Source: Tetragonia tetragonoides (lineage: Eukaryota; Streptophyta; Magnoliopsida; Caryophyllales; Aizoaceae). Taken from it: a DNA stretch of 64,000 bases. The stretch covers positions 2,485,001-2,549,000 of the forward strand of contig CM076147.1 in assembly GCA_038025085.1 (NCBI GenBank), written 5' to 3'. A model generated the notes under the pieces. It ran no database searches. It was given only the letters and a program-made list of their open reading frames with translations, and was not told the origin of the DNA. The position numbers were made by a program, and so were the translations under genes. Positions 24,601-35,807 of the stretch are shown here, piece by piece (position 1 is the first letter of the stretch; each line of letters opens with the position of its first letter).

Positions 24601-27600
24601 TTCGCAAGCATTGATCTGCATGAAGTTCAAAGCTTTGTGCCTGACGCAGAATAAGAGTAGGGTTGGAGTTTTAGTTTGCTGGTTTGGGTTGGAGAGGAAT
24701 CAGAGTGTCACTTCTCTCCTCAGTATATACGATATTGATGTGAATCCCACAAGTTATCTTTATCACTTCTCTACGTATCTAGAAGGCTGGATTAGACATA
24801 CAATGAGATCTATTGCCTCCATTTACCACTATCAGTCTATGAATTTTTGTGCGGTAGCTACCAGGACTGTAGCTGCTTTACGGCCTTCTGTCTTGGAGAT
24901 TCTACCATCATCAAAGCTCATAACTGTCATTTTTGTCAACCACTGTAATTCATAAGTTAGCTTGAAAGTATGACTTCTCTTGCGAGTCCAATAAGGTTTC
25001 ATTGGTGAAAGTCTGTCCAATAAGGTTTCATTAGTGAAAGTCTGTTACTAAGGAATTAATTATTAACTGCTCTCTTAACTTCTAAAGTTAAAAGACATCA
25101 ACCGCACAGTTTCAGTCTCTGTTACCGGTAAGGTGTAGCAAGAGCCTTTTGTATGGGGTCTGACTCTGAGTATAGTACAGCCATCTTCTATTGATATTTC
25201 CTGGTTTTGCTGGGTTCCGGGGATGAATTTATATTGTTCTTTGTAGTCTCTTGTGTCGTGGTTGCTGTACCCTATAACGTGCTGATAAGTTTAGGATAAT
25301 ATTAGGATGTAGTCAGGTCAGGAGTGGGGAATCAAGAGATCAACCAGGTCAGTTTTGTGAGGATGAGGTGGGAGCTCAAGTGGTAAGAGCCCCACCCTTA
25401 TAACCCAATGGTCAGGGGTTCAAATCCTCATTTATGTAGGGTGAATAAAAACTCCTCTACCTTTCTTTGTAGAGAGGGTTTCCTCCTCTGCTTGAGCCCG
25501 TCAGCCCATCAAAGATGGGTTGGCTTGCCCGGCATATGTGGTTTGCGGGCTATTGCATGCGTCCTTGAAGCCCAAAAAAAAAAAAACCAGGTCAGTTTCA
25601 GAAAGCGAGTGTGGCACTCTGTCAGGCTAGCAGTGAGTTTTCTTCACATGTTTTTCTAAGATGTGAAGTTACGAGCGCAGACTCTTTGGAGCAAATTAAC
25701 TAATATCACTGGTGAGGTTTGGGAACGCACAGACAGTCAGACACCATTATGGAGTTCCTGCAAGCGAGGCGTCTAGGACTTGGGTGGGGGAGGAGAAGAA
25801 GTTGCTGTGGAAGAGTGCTATATTTGCGGTACTTCGGTGCATCCGGCTAGACTGCTAGAGAAGAATGCTAGGGTCAGTTGCTGTGTTGTGGGATAGGGTA
25901 GATACTTAGCCTTCTTGTGGGCTAAGGCTGCTTGGTGTTTTCGTAGTTATCCTATGACACAGGTTATGCTTCATTGTGCTGACTTGTAAATACACTCCTT
26001 TCGAGGACTCCATGTCCTTTTATGTGTTATTCTGTTTCTATTACTATAAATAATACCTTTTTCATTGTCTAAAAAAAGAAAGAAAGCGAATGCCAAATGT
26101 GAGGGGCTTTGACACTGTTGTCTGTGGACACTTTAGTCTCAGTAGTGGCTATGGAGATTTCCCTCAAACCATGTTCCTTTTGGAATAACGTGATTCATTA
26201 TAAATGTGACATTACAGAATGTGTGTAGGCCCTGTAGGGTGTTAGGTCAGCACTTACTAGTTACTATACTATTCACGCAGCTCCATTGAACTTTTTTTGT
26301 CCTCCAAACAAATTTCATCTTGGGTATTGGCAGCATGTTTAGAGGCTATTTCGGTCGGGGATGCTCCTGTTCTGCTTCTGTATTGTTCAACATTCCAGTG
26401 CTACTTTGCTTGGTGTGTCCCAAGCAGCATGACATTTTCTCCTCGCCCTTTACTGCGGTGCCGAAGAGGAGTAGATTAACTCTTTTAATTGTCGCGTCAA
26501 GTGGCTTCCTTATATCATTAAACATTGGTAGGTCCTTGTGAAGTAAGGTGAGGCCGAGTAGAATAGTATTGAATTATTAAAAGTCAGCTTCTGACTTAGT
26601 TCCCTGCACACAATAATAAGTTTCACTTGATTATTATTTTATAACATAACTAATTCTATAACTATACAAGTCAAAATGAACTCTTTAATTCCAAAAAACA
26701 TTATAATATGAATGCCATCTCCCCACACCCATGTCCTAAGTTAGGACAGGGTCCCCGTATCCTGATCTTTTGGACCGTGACGTATCTGACATTTGGAATC
26801 GTACCCATACCTGACATCTGTTCCTGACTGCAGGTAACATAGCTTGAGGATTGGATGAATTCTTGTATGCTTTCTTTGCTGGATTCTTTTACCCGTTCAT
26901 CTGTGCTTGGTTATTAGATACCTGAATATGTTAGGAGCTTTCTTTTAGTTGTTCGAATAGTTAAGTTGCCCCTATTGTGTATATAATCAGAGATTTGGTT
27001 TACAGGTAATAAAGTTTTAGGCATATGTTGCTGTTCCACGCTAATTCCTATAGTCCGTGTCATTTATTAATTATCAACTCATTGTGCAGATTCTATAATT
27101 AATTAAGTTTGGTGTATGATTCCGTTTTCTTTTTTTTTCTTTTGGCAGGGAGCTTTACAGTAATAACATAAGTGGTCCTGTACCATATGAACTGGGGAAT
27201 CTGACAAACTTAGTGAGCTTGGATCTTTACCTGAACAATCTTACTGGTCCTATTCCCGATACATTGGGCAAGCTCTCAAAATTGCGGTTCTTGTAAGAAT
27301 ATACCCTTTCAAGCCTTTTACTGTTAACATATGTATCAATTTATGCCTCGTCGTTTCTAGTAACTTCTTGCCATGATATGTGCGAACATGATATTTGTTT
27401 CTGCACTTTGATCATTGAGTATTTTCCACAATTCTGTGGAAGTTCGAGAAGGGATTCCTTAACCTGTTTTGCAGCTACTGTTGAACTGCTGCTCATGTTT
27501 TGTCGCCTTAGCTTTTATCCACTTTTGGAAAGCCTTATGCCTGCTGGAACTACATTATTTATTCATATAATGGTAGTACAACAAATGGGGTTTGCTCTTA

Positions 27601-30600
27601 GATGATTGTAGTCATTTTTCTGATGCCTTGTCATGAGTCATGACATGTTTGCTTTGCGCTCCCAAATTTTGAATATGGCATATAGTAAAAGAAATATCTA
27701 TTCTATCACTCTGATATGCGAGAAAAGTGGAATTCTGAAACTAAAACAAACTTTATGATACAATGCAGGGCAGTGAACCCAATTTCTTGATGGTTTTCTA
27801 GTCCTAGAACATCTTGATAACGTGGACTGAGATTGTTTCAACTTTTATTTTATTTTACCCTTTAGCACTTTCTTCTTTTTCTTGGACGGCTTACTGATGC
27901 TGGATAAGGAGCTTCCTGATTAGCATAGAGTGAAGAGGAAACCCAGAAAGGTGTTACCTCACTGCTTCTCTTGTTTGTCCTGTTTGACATCGGACTTCTT
28001 GCAGCTATCTACATTGTTAGTTGAAGGTTGAAGAGTAGAACAGAAGTGCATTTGTTTTCCTCGTTAGATTGATTATACACAAGTATTGTTGAAAGAGACA
28101 AGTATTAGAGACAAGATACGTTCTATTTTGCTTCAATTGACATAGACAAGAGAACCTTTTTTGGGGGGAGGGGGTGTGTGTGTATTTGAGGTTGGGGGAT
28201 TACGTTGAGATGTTTGTGGGGCTGGGAAGACAAACTTGTATCTTTTGATGTTTTCAAATCTGATCCAACTTCAGCTCGTGTGTATTACTTGATGTAGCTG
28301 AACCTTACGAAACATGTAAGGGAACTTGAGGAACTGCTCAATCAAAAATTGGTTTCTTTTTTCGTGAACCAAAAGTTGGTGAGAGATTGCTTATGACCTA
28401 GTATGTACAAGACCTTAAGAAACAATGGTACTGAGATTATACACACCCAATGTGTATTACTCAGTGCCGTTGTTCCTTTCATATTTCCTCAACTGAAATT
28501 TGTCAGTGTCACCAGTCTAGCCAAAAACACTGGTAGTTTCATGAATATCAGGTTATATTTTTTTTTGGTGCGAATGAATATCAGGTTATATCAGTAGCTT
28601 TTAAAAGAACTTCAAGGTTCTAGGTTGTCTATAGATACACGTGTATATTAGATATTTGCTTGTTTATGCCTATGTGTGTGTATTTATCATCCATATCTTT
28701 ATGTCTTCTTAGATTTGCTTTTGAATGAGAGTAGCATTGAAATTAATTCTATTTTATCCATCAACCATTTACTCACTTTTAAGCTCTTTAAGCCTTCTGT
28801 TTTTTTCATGACTACCATCATGATGTGTTGTGGCATAACTGTTTTTGTTTTATGGTGTTTCTGCAAGGATAGGCGGCTGAATAACAACAGCTTGACAGGA
28901 GAAATACCTGTAGTATTAACTGGTATCCAATCACTACAAGTCCTGTGAGTGTCCAATTTATCTTTTTATTTCTGTCAGCAGATGCAATGGTTCATTTGTT
29001 CAGAACTAATGTATAACGTTCTATTCCTAATTATGTGTAATGCAGTGATTTATCATACAATCGGCTATCTGGAGATGTTCTTGTCAATGGGTCTTTTTCA
29101 CTGTTTACCCCCATAAGGTTAACTGGCTTCTTTTCCTTATTCCCTTTGTCCAATTTCAATTGGGTCGGCATATAAAGGTTTTTCTGTACTGTATGTTTCC
29201 TGCTGCAGTTTTGCCGGCAATCCCAATTTAAAAAAGCCAAAATCAGTCAACCCACCTACAACTCAAACTCCACCAAGTTCACCATCAGGTTTGCCTGTTA
29301 CATTATATTATAATAAGGGTAGCATTGCAATCTCATTTTTTTCCAAGATTTTGTGCACACTAGGTGTAAGAGTACTCCATAATATGAATAAGCCTTGATA
29401 ATTTATTTTCTGCATTCATTATGAATCGACTGTTTTACGTAGAGCTGTCAAAAGCTGACACGACACAACAACACGACACGAACCGGACACGAATGTAGCG
29501 GGTTAGTGTTAAGAGGTTTCGACCCATTTAATTAAATGGGTTGACCAAGTAACACATTTAGTTAAATGGGTTAGGTTAAGTTTAAGATTTCCAACACGAA
29601 AGCAACGTTTAATTAGAATTGTCAAATTTAAGTACAAATAATTTGTAACAAGTAAATAATGTAATAAAATCTCACCTATCTTGAGCATTTTAATACTTTT
29701 AGGCTATTAAATGTACACTATATATGGTTAGAACTTTATATTTCGGTAAATTTTTATGTTTTTTCTCATATTTTAATTAGTTTAAAATACAAGTAAAGAT
29801 AAAGGGTTAACAGGTCATTAAACAGGTAACACGATTATTAAATAGGTTAGGTGCAGGTCAAGGATTTTCGACACGATTAATAAATGGGTTAGGTCTGGGT
29901 CAACAGATTCTCGACACGTTTAACCTTGACACGAACACGACACGACCTGACCTATTTGACAACTCTAGTTTTACGGCCTCCAAGCCTACTTGCTCCAACA
30001 AAAATTACCACCATCTCTTCCTATTAATACGCTTAATATTATACTCAAAAGTATAGTTACATCCACGATAAATGATCTAACTGTCTTTCCAAAAGAGGAC
30101 GAGGCATTTTTTTTTCCCTTTAGCCAATTATTGAAATAATATGTTCTAACTAATGTAACGTGTTGTTTAAACAACCCAAGTTAAACGGTAAAGCAAAATA
30201 TAAAACTTTCACTGTGTTCTTATGATTTAATTGTTAGAAGACTCTAAACTATGTTTGAAGATATTATGGGAGAAGAAAAGTAGATCCCTAGGAGAGGAGA
30301 TATTAGTTTCATGATTTCAAATTCATCTGCATATGAAAGAAATCTCGTAAACAAAACAAATGGGGAAGTGAAATATAGTAAGGTAAGTCGATGAAAGGAA
30401 CCTAGAATACTGATCTGAAAGAGGCGGCAGATGAATTGGAATGAGAATATCAATGTGGAATGAGAGTAAATGTACTTCATGGACCAAATTATGGGGTCCG
30501 CGAAAGAGGTTGTGTAGCTGAACTGGATGTCATAGATCTTAATAGTGTACCTTTTTTTGCATAATGTAAAATCCATTGTTAAGGTTCCTCGAAGTACACT

Positions 30601-32595
30601 ACTAAGATCGAAGCTGGTTATCTTTGAAGAGCATTTTATTGGATTTATAATTTGTTAATGGTATTATTAGATTTGTCTTTAAAAATACTTTCATAAAATT
30701 GTATTTTTAGGTGAAGTTGGTTAAAGTCCGTGAACCAGCCATTGGCCTGCTGGGACCCACAATTTTCCTTCACCTGAATGTTTTTGTTTCCCTTTCCTTA
30801 TATTGGTTTCAAAGATTGAGTTTGTAGGAGCTATTGTCAAACTAGAGTTCGGGATTGCTTTGGTTTTCAGATCCACTAAAGCCAATAAGCCATGGGGTTG
30901 ATGTTTAGCCTTATAGCTCTATGTTTTAAGAGGAATAGCTGCTTGATATGTCTTCTGAATGTCTTTTCAGTTGGAAATAGTGCCACTGGAGCCATTGCTG
31001 GGGGAGTTGCTGCTGGTGCTGCTCTACTCTTTGCAGCTCCTGCAATTGCTCTTGCTTGGTGGCGGCGAAGGAAACCTCAGGATCATTTCTTTGATGTGCC
31101 TGGTTTGTGGAAATATCACCTGCAAGCTTCGTTTTACATAAACATTCAATGTAGTGCACAATATTTATTATTTTCTTGACTGCAGCTGAAGAAGATCCAG
31201 AAGTTCATTTGGGGCAGCTGAAAAGGTTTTCCCTGCGAGAGCTACAAGTTGCATCTGATAATTTTAGCCACAAAAATATCCTTGGTAGAGGTGGATTTGG
31301 AAAAGTTTACAAGGGACGCTTGGCAGATGGTTCTCTAGTAGCAGTCAAAAGACTTAAAGAGGAGCGAACTCAAGGCGGAGAACTCCAGTTCCAAACTGAA
31401 GTTGAGATGATTAGCATGGCTGTCCATCGCAATTTGCTTCGTTTGCGCGGATTTTGTATGACACCCACAGAAAGATTACTTGTTTACCCTTACATGGCAA
31501 ATGGAAGTGTTGCATCATGTTTGAGAGGTATCAATTACTTACCCATGGAAGTTATGATTTGGTGGAATACATTTGCTCCCGCAGAATATAAGTCTATTGA
31601 CATGTGGTTATTTTAACGTTGCAAATGTAGAATTTACTTGTTCTGAAGTATGATTGTTGTCCCCTGACAGTACTGCCACTTGAAACAGTTTTCTGAATAT
31701 GAACCTAGTTGTGAGGAGTGTATAATGCATATTTGGTTGTGTCTTGACTGTTAGTTTGCTGATGTTTCTCTCTTTATTGTAGAGCGCCAAGAAACACAAC
31801 CCCCACTAAACTGGGAAATTAGGCAGCGAATTGCATTAGGAGCTGCCAGAGGGCTTGCTTACTTGCATGATCACTGTGATCCTAAAATTATTCACCGTGA
31901 TGTGAAAGCTGCTAACATATTGTTGGATGAGGAGTTTGAAGCAGTTGTTGGGGACTTTGGGCTGGCGAAACTTATGGACTATAAAGATACTCATGTCACT
32001 ACAGCCGTACGTGGCACAATTGGGCATATAGCACCGGAGTATCTTTCCACTGGAAAATCTTCTGAAAAAACTGATGTTTTTGGTTATGGGGTTATGCTTT
32101 TGGAGCTCATTACCGGACAAAGAGCATTTGATCTTGCTCGGCTAGCAAATGATGATGATGTTATGTTGCTAGATTGGGTATGTAGAGAATTTCATTTGGC
32201 TATATAGCCCTTGGCATGTGCTAGGGACGTCCAAGTTCCAATACCAGCTGATCTGATTGATCTTGAATTTTTTGCAGGTGAAAGGACTACTGAAGGAGAA
32301 GAAGTTGGAAACCTTAGTTGATGCAGATCTGCAGGGTGATTATGTTGATGACGAGGTTGAGCAGCTTATTCAGGTTGCTCTTCTTTGCACTCAAAGCTCT
32401 CCAATGGAGCGGCCAAAGATGTCAGAGGTGGTCAGAATGCTTGAAGGCGACGGGTTAGCTGAGAGGTGGGAGGAATGGCAAAAGGAGGAAATGTTCCGGC
32501 AGGAATTTAACCACACCCACCATCCTAATACCGATTGGGGGATCGTAGACTCTACTTCCAATATCCGCCCTGATGAATTATCTGGTCCAAGATAA
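21694..32595 (+). CDS. BAK1: BAK1/SERK3-like LRR receptor kinase
   Basis: Eleven exons: 21694-21781, 22948-23080, 23175-23246, 27149-27292, 28873-28944, 29046-29117, 29209-29288, 30971-31102, 31186-31527, 31783-32177, 32278-32595; 1848 nt, 615 aa. This eleven-exon layout is typical of SERK genes. In order: signal peptide (1-26), LRR N-terminal cap, five LRRs in 72-nt exon units, a short Ser/Pro-rich segment (195-220), a transmembrane helix (228-252), then the kinase. Gly loop [11 protein letters not shown] is at 298, Lys319 is in VAVKR, HRD has Asp418, DFG starts at 436, and the activation loop contains [11 protein letters not shown] (Thr457). The protein ends SGPR as SERKs do. [13 protein letters not shown] and [10 protein letters not shown] favour the BAK1/SERK3-4 branch over SERK1/2. 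Such proteins are plasma-membrane co-receptors for brassinosteroid, immune and peptide receptors. Intron 3 (3.9 kb) and intron 7 (1.7 kb) are enlarged by transposons. Confidence 0.96.
22468..22800 (-). mobile_element. LINE 3' remnant in BAK1 intron 1
   Basis: The minus strand reads in broken frames [15 protein letters not shown] and NIVSFLASL, resembling the end of plant L1 zinc-knuckle regions, and finishes TTCATCTAAAAAAG like other LINE 3' ends in this window. Boundaries are approximate. Confidence 0.4.
25356..25584 (+). mobile_element. tRNA-derived SINE in BAK1 intron 3
   Basis: Pol III promoter boxes are clear: A box AGCTCAAGTGGTAAGAG and B box GGGTTCAAATCCTC, spaced as in a tRNA. The body ends in a 13-A tail. 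AACCAGGTCAGTTT flanks both sides (25342-25355 and 25585-25598), a 14-bp target duplication. About 229 bp, plus orientation, same strand as BAK1. Confidence 0.88.
25612..26080 (+). mobile_element. 5'-truncated LINE in BAK1 intron 3
   Basis: The frame reads [14 protein letters not shown] and VLWDRVDT...[12 protein letters not shown] with stops, matching the end of plant L1 ORF2 (region after the zinc knuckle). It ends TTGTCTAAAAAAAG. AGAAAGCGAGTG (25600-25611) and AGAAAGCGAATG (26081-26092) form a likely target duplication with one mismatch, starting 1 bp after the SINE's right duplication. Confidence 0.65.
29440..29967. mobile_element. hAT MITE in BAK1 intron 7
   Basis: Terminal inverted repeats TAGAGCTGTCAAA and TTTGACAACTCTA bound a 528-bp non-coding element. 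A perfect 8-bp target duplication GTTTTACG lies at 29432-29439 and 29968-29975, diagnostic of the hAT superfamily. Subterminal CGACACGA words repeat at both ends in inverse orientation. Confidence 0.93.
30640..30720. mobile_element. fragment of the Stowaway family
   Basis: Interior words ATTATTAGATTTGTCTTTAA and ACTTTCATAAAATTGTATTT match the middle of the Stowaway copies at 2314 and 5463. No termini remain. Lies in BAK1 intron 7. Confidence 0.35.
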
Positions 32596-32875
32596 TACCT
32601 TTTTCTTGCTTCTCTTTAGAATATATGTGTATGTATCTTTCTAGGTCTTCCAAAGCTTCTTTGTATTTGAAAAATCAATATTCTCCTCATTTGTGCATAG
32701 GTTTTTCCTTATTTATTTTTTCCCCAAATTTCAATTATTAGCGTATTCAAATGTCGGGATTGATGTTGATGGGCTGGAGTTTAGCATTTGAAATGTTTAC
32801 AGGAGCAGGGGACTGTGTTATGCATCAAGAAAGCACCATAGTACTTTTCATGTAGCAAATTAGTGATGTGATATG

Positions 32876-32881
32876 AATAAA
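32876..32881 (+). promoter_or_regulatory. possible BAK1 polyadenylation signal
   Basis: AATAAA 280 bp after the BAK1 stop, followed by a T-rich stretch. Position fits a plant 3' UTR, but plant signals are loose and earlier sites are possible. Confidence 0.4.
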
Positions 32882-33219
32882 ATGATTTTGTCCTTTTTGA
32901 GCTGGTTGAACATGCACCTTCATGTAAATCAATATTTTCATGTAGCAAAGTTTTTGTTTATAAGTACAGAGGAGCGCGCTCTAGCATAAAAAAGAACAAG
33001 AGAGACTGCTCTAGTTGGCTGTGTCATGAAAAGTTGTGATGGTTTACTAAAAAGGTGTTGGTACCCCCAACCCCCAAAGGTGAACGCAAAACTTGAGTAA
33101 AACTTTGCAATCCCCAACCATTGTGCACTCATCCATGTTGAAGTGACTTTCTAGTGATAGATTATTCAAGTTGATAGTTTGGCCCTAGTATCACCATTAC
33201 TAACTAGTAACTAGTAAGG

Positions 33220-33490
33220 TTGTGTTCTCTTCCACTTACTCAGTAATCAGTTTAGTTCAGTTCAGTTTAGTGATGTGATGTGATCTACTTTGGGTGTCTT
33301 CTTTAGAACTTACCCCGTTAGTTCAGTTTAAGGGTGATCTCGTGTCAACTCAGTGAGGTTCAGTTCAGTTCAGTGGTGTTCGAATCAAAATCATACATTT
33401 TGTCTCACATATCACATGGTGTTCACTTCAGTTAAGTGTTGTTCATTTCAGTTCAGTGGTGTTGAATTCGGTTCAATCCAGTCCAGTTCA
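33220..33490. repeat. GTTCAGTTCAGT-rich dispersed repeat
   Basis: Repeated GTTCAGTT, TCAGTGGTGTT and related words; reverse complement of the class at 7362-7600. No clear ends. Confidence 0.45.
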
Positions 33491-33515
33491 CTAAAATAAA
33501 AAGGAAAACATCCTA

Positions 33516-33901
33516 GCTGTGTAACTGAGTCGAACAACTACGTCTCGGATTAAATGCTTTCCGAGCCGAGCCTACTACATCTCGGCTCGCTAGGCTCGAT
33601 TGATTTGACTTTTCCTTCAATTTTGAATAAGATCATTAAATATTAATAGAATTTCATATATTTTTTAAGGCTTTCTCATTTTATAACTTGTATAGGTTCG
33701 AATATAATTGCATATGTCTTAAATCAATCTTTTTTTAAAAATATTTGTAATGTCGAGTTTGAATTCAAGCCGAGTCAAATCAAGCCGAGTTCAAGCCTTA
33801 ACTTTTCCGACTCGGCGAGCTTCGAGTCGAGCCAGATCAAACCGAATTAAGTTTCGAGTCGACCTGACTCAGGCTCGGCTCAGCTCGATTACACCCCTAG
33901 T
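33516..33901. mobile_element. hAT MITE with CGAGCCGAG words
   Basis: A perfect 8-bp duplication ACATCCTA (33508-33515 and 33902-33909) flanks 386 bp whose imperfect terminal repeats are GCTGTGTAACTGAG and CTCGATTACACCCCTAGT. The interior contains many inverse CGAGCCGAG/CTCGGCTC words. A decayed relative is at 9480. Confidence 0.88.
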
Positions 33902-34080
33902 ACATCCTAATTTCTGGCGTGCACACCAAGTGACGCAACATTAGCACATTAGTTTCATCCAAGTGAAAGAGAACAGAGATCTCAATTCATCTCACCAAAC
34001 ACAAATATGGTACCACGCTTTCCGATTTTCTATGTCCTCATTTTTTTTTCCGCCTTAAAATTGAAAATAAAATCATAATA

Positions 34081-35341
34081 TCTATATATTAGAAGCATTT
34101 TCTGACAGCATTGGAGGCGTCCACCTAAGCGAGCAATTGTAATAAAGTTTTAAATATAAATATAAAATAGAAATATATGTTTTGGTATAGAATATATATA
34201 CTAAAGTTGTACATTCCTAAATCGTTAAAGAGTACACTATTAATTAGAGGTTTTAGAATATATACTAAAGTTGTACTTTTCTAAATCATCAAAGAGTAAA
34301 CTATTAGATTTTAAAAAGCATATAACTTTAGTTTCACCGCTTAAAAAATTAAATTTCTTACACCATTGGAACGAGTACAAAATATCCTTTAAAATGATAC
34401 TCATTTGTAGTATATTCTATTGATTTACAATATTAGATGCGCCCACCTAAAAAGGTAATCATTAATTAGCTTGACAAGCTGACACAACTAAAGAGTCGCA
34501 TGTAAAAATAAGAAAAAAGATATGTATATTAGTTATAAAAATTTAAAAAGCAATCTCAAGGTAAAATATAATAAAAAGAGTATGTGTAAAATAAAGAAAT
34601 AAACGATGAATCTAAAATGATTCTAGGTCCAATCTTTAATAGGAATCTTTACCATTATCACGTATAATTTTTGTACGTAATATACTGATCCCCAATATTA
34701 TTTTAGGGTTCCAATTTATGTTCCTTTCAACTTTATAATTATTAATGTACTCCTTCCGGACCACAAATAAAATTACATTGGACTTTTTGCGTTATTCAGG
34801 CATTACTTTGACCGCATATAACTTTGAAAAAACAAGAAACAAGCAAGCATTGAAATATGTTTTGCTATTCTAAGGTTTACGTCTAAAACTTCTTCTTTTT
34901 TTTTGAAAAGTAATTATGTATATATTAGACATTTAAACTGATTTTACCATAAAAGAAGGATCATATCTTTGGAATGTTAGTTTTTACACTTATATCAACA
35001 TAAGAGTATTGACGTACCAACATCAAGCATTGAAAGACTTATTTGAAACTATTACCTCTTGGATCATGTAACATATGAGATGAGTTAATTAATAGTTAAT
35101 GTAAATTGATGATAAGAGTTTAAATAGATAAGATGTCCTATAAAGTCATAGTAATCTTATTATAAGGCATTCATGATATTAAATGTATTATATAAATATT
35201 TATCCATATATTACTAATAGTTTTTCATAAGTGACAATTACACTTTGATTTTTCGATGAGATTAATAATCACGTTATATTAGTTTTATTATATAATCACA
35301 GTCCGTGCAACGCACGGGCATACTCAAGGGCATCCACCTAG
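34081..35341 (+). mobile_element. non-autonomous Helitron-like element
   Basis: The element starts TCTATATATTAG directly after an A and ends CTAG directly before a T, the A|TC...CTRR|T insertion rule of Helitrons, without target duplication. A GC-rich hairpin CCGTGCAACGCACGG (35303-35317) lies about 20 nt before the 3' end in otherwise AT-rich DNA. The 1.26-kb interior is AT-rich without coding capacity and holds a partial Stowaway-like end (ACTCCTTCCGG) near 34750. The motif CCACCTA near the start recurs at the 3' end. Confidence 0.7.
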
Positions 35342-35752
35342 TAGTTCTTGATAGGGGTGAGCAAGTTAGTATACTCGATCAGGTATGCATTATACTCAAT
35401 ACTGTTTTGAGATCCAGTTGTTACAGAATACTAATTTTAGAATCTAATATTAAATCCGGGCGAATACCAATGATTTCATGTTCCCTAATTTGAATCCAAA
35501 TTTGTTACCTTTGAAAACAAAATAATATTCTATTATATTCTATTAATAATAAAACAGTAATCATAAATTCATAATATCACTAACAAAAAATAAAAAACTT
35601 CAACAATGAAATTCTACTCAACCCTTGACAAAATTAGGACCACCTTGACGGCTACCTTGAGGTTGAGACTTGAGACATATCGTTGTCCTAAACGGACAAA
35701 GGATTGCTTACCATTTCTACTTCATACACTTCAGCCGTCAGCACCCAAAGAG

Positions 35753-35756
<4 letters not shown>

Positions 35757-35804
<48 letters not shown>
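35757..35804 (+). repeat. (GA)24 tract abutting the mL53-A start codon
   Basis: Perfect GA repeat running into the ATG of mL53 copy A. Copy B has the same arrangement at 55199-55237, so the tract predates the duplication or arose twice. Confidence 0.95.

Positions 35805-35807
<3 letters not shown>

Noticed and set aside
24107..24607. 166-codon open frame on the minus strand in BAK1 intron 3
   Set aside because: Composition follows AT-rich intron sequence, no domain or splice context, and no family resemblance.
30244..30576. 110-codon minus-strand frame in BAK1 intron 7
   Set aside because: Low-complexity Phe/Ser/Ile-rich translation with no motif; lies between repeats in intron sequence.
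35303..35317. GC hairpin considered as a CRISPR-like or terminator structure
   Set aside because: Single copy in a eukaryotic genome with Helitron end context; no repeat-spacer pattern exists anywhere in the window.
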